A stretch of 14,658 bases of DNA from JAICND01 sp035281425 (GTDB lineage Bacteria; Actinomycetota; Acidimicrobiia; Spongiisociales; ZC4RG35). Shown one piece after another: positions 13,917 to 14,658 of the stretch. How positions within the stretch are numbered: position 1 is the first letter of the stretch; the number at the start of each line of letters is the position of its first letter. The translations under genes were made by a program, and so were the position numbers. A model generated the notes under the pieces. It searched no databases. It worked only from the letters and a program-made list of their open reading frames with translations, and was not told where the DNA came from. The stretch spans positions 1 to 14,658 of the forward strand of contig DATEDX010000272.1 of NCBI GenBank assembly GCA_035281425.1, read 5' to 3'.

Positions 13917-14501
13917 TCAGGGAGCCCTGATTCCATCCCAGACGAACTGCAGGATCTCCTCCACCAAGCCGGCGCGATCGAGCCGCCCCGAAGGTCGGTA
14001 CCAGCGTTCGATGGCGTTAAGTACCGAGAGGATGAAGATCGCAGCCAGCTTGCTGTCGAGGTCGACTCGAAAGGAGCCGTCCTCTCGGCCTTCGTCGAGA
14101 GTGGCCCGGAAAGCAGCCTCGTAATGGTTGCGGGCCGCCAGCACCCGCTCTCGATGAGGTTCGTCGAGAGCCCAGGCCTCGTTGAGGAAGGTCCGCACTT
14201 CATCAAGATGATCCAATACCACGGCGACGTGACCCGCCACTAGGGCCTTTAGTCGCTGCGCAGCCGGGCCGGGGGTGGAGAGAGCAGCTTCGGCTGAGCG
14301 GCTGAAGAGCGATCCGCCCCGCTCCACCACTTCCACCAACAGGTCCTCCTTCGAGGAGATATGGCTGTAGAGGGAGGAGCCGAGCAGGCCGAGTTCAGCG
14401 GCCAGATCCCGCATCGAGGTCCCGTGGTACCCGCGTTGGGCGAAAAGGCGGCCGGCGGCGGTGACGACGTCGTCTCGGGAGCGGACCGTGCGAGCGGTCA
14501 T
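13917..14501 (-). CDS. TetR/AcrR-family transcriptional regulator, probably of phenylacetate genes
   Basis: A 194-residue TetR-type repressor. The N-terminal DNA-binding domain is clear: DDVVTAAGRLFAQRGYHGTSM (10-30) followed by the helix-turn-helix RDLAAELGLLGSSLYSHISSKEDLL (31-55). The C-terminal all-helical domain (60-194) would bind the effector and dimerise. The ATG at 14501 overlaps the stop of paaE by ATGA (14498-14501), so it is coupled to the phenylacetate epoxidase operon and may sense phenylacetyl-CoA or a related thioester, as TetR-type PaaR proteins do in other bacteria; the effector is inferred. No operator can be assigned because the operon promoter lies outside the window. Confidence 0.92.
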   Translation of the reverse strand: MTARTVRSRDDVVTAAGRLFAQRGYHGTSMRDLAAELGLLGSSLYSHISSKEDLLVEVVERGGSLFSRSAEAALSTPGPAAQRLKALVAGHVAVVLDHLDEVRTFLNEAWALDEPHRERVLAARNHYEAAFRATLDEGREDGSFRVDLDSKLAAIFILSVLNAIERWYRPSGRLDRAGLVEEILQFVWDGIRAP

Positions 14502-14658
14502 ACGTCGTAGTCCACGGTCACTTCCGCCGTCAGGGGATGGGATTGGCAGGTGAGGATGTAACCGGCGGCGAGTTCGTGTTCGACCAGCGCCCAGTTCTTG
14601 TCCATCTTCACCTCACCCTCCACCAAGCGGGCCTTGCAGGAGGCGCACATCCCTCCTT
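14498..14658 (-). CDS. paaE: 1,2-phenylacetyl-CoA epoxidase reductase subunit, C-terminal fragment
   Basis: Only the last 52 codons are present; the gene starts beyond the right edge. They form the end of a plant-type 2Fe-2S ferredoxin domain: GGMCASCKARLVEGEV, with two ligand cysteines in CxxC, then MDKNWALVEHELAAGY and the last ligand in ILTCQS. The pattern MD.N.AL...E.A.GY.LTCQS is characteristic of PaaE, which passes electrons from NADPH to the PaaABC oxygenase that epoxidises the ring of phenylacetyl-CoA. A related ferredoxin reductase of another hydroxylase is the main alternative. The stop overlaps the TetR start. Confidence 0.85.
   Translation of the reverse strand, partial: GGMCASCKARLVEGEVKMDKNWALVEHELAAGYILTCQSHPLTAEVTVDYDV

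Noticed and set aside
11912..14243. Plus-strand frames of about 320 residues (11912-12895, 13290-14243)
   Set aside because: They are Gln/His/Gly/Pro-rich antisense shadows of the membrane protein and TetR genes.

Overview
The window is high-GC, tightly packed and carries almost no non-coding DNA (longest gene-free gap about 150 bases). Gene content and style point to an actinobacterium, possibly an acidimicrobial or related lineage: class III aminotransferases, a TetR-linked phenylacetate locus, GTG starts, 4-base ATGA stop/start overlaps and hairpin terminators without a T-tract. The lineage is inferred from style, not from a marker gene.

Layout. (1) Bases 1-4007, minus strand: a translationally coupled run of five genes, read from 4007 leftward: a MenB/BadI-like crotonase, a CaiB/BaiF (family III) CoA-transferase, a TRAP-type DctP binding protein without a visible signal peptide, an SDR dehydrogenase and a cupin cut by the window edge. 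Three of the four junctions are ATGA overlaps. Together they look like uptake, CoA activation and conversion of an unknown organic acid. (2) Bases 4008-4159: divergent intergenic region with an array of about ten heptamer repeats. (3) Bases 4160-6579, plus: purF and purM, overlapping by ATGA (de novo purine synthesis). (4) Bases 6717-8881, plus: a class III aminotransferase and a lipoprotein. A perfect-stem hairpin at 8886-8932 lies between this lipoprotein and the convergent small membrane gene. (5) Bases 8939-14658, minus, read from the right: the C-terminal end of PaaE (phenylacetyl-CoA epoxidase reductase), an overlapping TetR regulator, a membrane-anchored 152-residue protein, a polytopic membrane protein built of repeated two-helix units, a methyltransferase-like protein, a GABA-type aminotransferase and a GlsB/YeaQ-like membrane protein. 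Two very long perfect hairpins (10566-10620 and 11726-11774) punctuate this series, one of them running into a start codon.

The strongest unexplained signals are the five-gene CoA cluster (a crotonase that has lost the S-x-D of MenB/BadI, and a DctP with no export signal), the heptamer array between the divergent operons, the group of three hairpins with TTCT/AGAA feet, and the six-fold two-helix membrane protein. No mobile element, CRISPR array, tRNA or rRNA was seen.
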